Below are positions 5,743 to 5,850 of a stretch of 5,850 nucleotides of DNA, piece by piece. The stretch is from Acidimicrobiaceae bacterium (GTDB lineage Bacteria; Actinomycetota; Acidimicrobiia; Acidimicrobiales; Palsa-688). The translations under genes were made by a program, and so were the position numbers. The notes beneath the pieces were generated by a model that did no database searches, had not been told where the DNA came from, and saw only the letters and a program-made list of their open reading frames with translations. The DNA lies in NCBI GenBank assembly GCA_030838025.1, contig JAUTXM010000146.1, positions 1 to 5,850 of the forward strand, written 5' to 3'. Position 1 is the first letter of the stretch. Every line of letters starts with the position of its first letter.

Positions 5743-5767
5743 CGCACGCGGGGGCCTCACGCGTGCG
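5743..5767 (+). promoter_or_regulatory. Hairpin A of the ilvB leader (pause or anti-antiterminator stem)
   Basis: CGCACGCG at 5743-5750 and CGCGTGCG at 5760-5767 form an 8-bp perfect stem with a 9-nt loop. The left arm begins at the base immediately after the leader-peptide stop codon, so a terminating ribosome would mask it. The loop holds the G-run and GGCCTC segment that can also pair with the terminator arms. Confidence 0.7.
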
Positions 5768-5768
5768 C

Positions 5769-5800
5769 ACGACCTCCCAGCCGGGAGGTCGTTTCATTTT
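5769..5800 (+). terminator. Intrinsic terminator (attenuator) upstream of ilvB
   Basis: ACGACCTCCC at 5769-5778 and GGGAGGTCGT at 5783-5792 pair as a 10-bp perfect stem with a 4-nt loop, AGCC. It is followed by TTTCATTTT, with the T-rich tail ending at 5800. It lies between the leader peptide and ilvB, 24 bp before the ilvB start codon, where it can only act as a conditional terminator of that gene. Confidence 0.9.
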
Positions 5801-5803
5801 CCA

Positions 5804-5828
5804 GGGAAGGACCGGGATGCCCGGATGA
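5804..5828 (+). promoter_or_regulatory. ilvB ribosome site and a three-codon overlapping frame
   Basis: GGGAAGGA at 5804-5811 is the best Shine-Dalgarno match before ilvB, but it is 13 nt from ATG 5825, longer than usual. At a better distance (5 nt) is ATG 5817, which opens the minimal frame ATG CCC GGA TGA. Its stop (5826-5828) overlaps the ilvB start as ATGA. Either the spacing is simply loose, or ilvB initiation is coupled to this tiny frame. Confidence 0.4.
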
Positions 5829-5850
5829 AACTCACCGGGGCGCAAGCCCT
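5825..5850 (+). CDS. ilvB: Acetolactate synthase large subunit (IlvB), N-terminal fragment
   Basis: Only the first eight complete codons are in the window, reading MKLTGAQA and probably L next; the gene runs off the right edge. This opening is characteristic of the thiamine-diphosphate-dependent acetolactate synthase catalytic subunit, which makes 2-acetolactate or 2-aceto-2-hydroxybutyrate from pyruvate (with 2-oxobutyrate in the second case), the first common step of branched-chain synthesis. The call rests on this short match together with the upstream leader peptide holding all three branched-chain residues and the attenuator. Other thiamine-dependent enzymes can begin similarly, but the regulatory context makes ilvB much more likely. 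ilvN and ilvC would be expected downstream, outside the window. Confidence 0.85.

Larger units (their letters stand above)
5704..5824 (+). promoter_or_regulatory. Transcription attenuator of ilvB responding to Leu/Val/Ile supply
   Basis: The order is leader peptide, hairpin A (5743-5767), terminator hairpin with T-rich tail (5769-5800), then ilvB at 5825. A candidate antiterminator pairs GGGGG 5750-5754 with CCTCC 5773-5777 in the terminator left arm (one G-U). A second pairs GGCCTC 5753-5758 with GAGGTC 5785-5790 in the right arm (one G-U). A ribosome stalled at codons 5725-5736 would cover the left arm of hairpin A and free the following G-run to block the terminator; a ribosome reaching the stop codon would cover the G-run and let the terminator form. 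Peptide and terminator are directly visible; the choice of antiterminator is inferred. Confidence 0.8.

Overview
The window is GC-rich bacterial DNA with dense, mostly long genes. GC-rich codon choice, a lipoprotein signal, apparent leaderless starts and a Leu-Val-Leu-Ile leader peptide with an attenuator before ilvB together suggest a high-GC actinobacterium. Acidimicrobiia is a guess from protein style, not something the sequence proves.

Layout, left to right. (1) 6-1688, plus strand: ilvD, dihydroxy-acid dehydratase, the third common step of isoleucine/valine synthesis. (2) 1809-2495, plus: a class I SAM-dependent methyltransferase of unknown substrate. (3) 2529-4010, minus: a secreted lipoprotein metallophosphatase/5'-nucleotidase, convergent with the methyltransferase. 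(4) 4011-4299: a divergent intergenic region of about 290 bp with a promoter candidate facing each way, a 14-bp palindrome and a 10-bp direct repeat. (5) 4300-5580, plus: an unrecognised multi-pass membrane protein with a C-terminal IPT/TIG domain and Pro/Ala-rich tails. (6) 5581-5824: the regulatory leader of ilvB, with promoter candidates, a 12-residue leader peptide (5704-5742), a hairpin starting directly after its stop codon, and a 10-bp perfect terminator hairpin with a T-rich tail. (7) 5825-5850: the first codons of ilvB, acetolactate synthase large subunit, cut by the window edge.

The two ends of the window serve the same pathway: IlvB starts it and IlvD acts two steps later. The three genes between them have no obvious pathway link to branched-chain amino acids. 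The clearest regulatory system is the ilvB attenuator. Ribosome progress through consecutive Leu, Val, Leu and Ile codons should decide whether transcription stops at the terminator or continues into ilvB. The least understood gene is the TIG membrane protein, whose membrane region looks internally duplicated.
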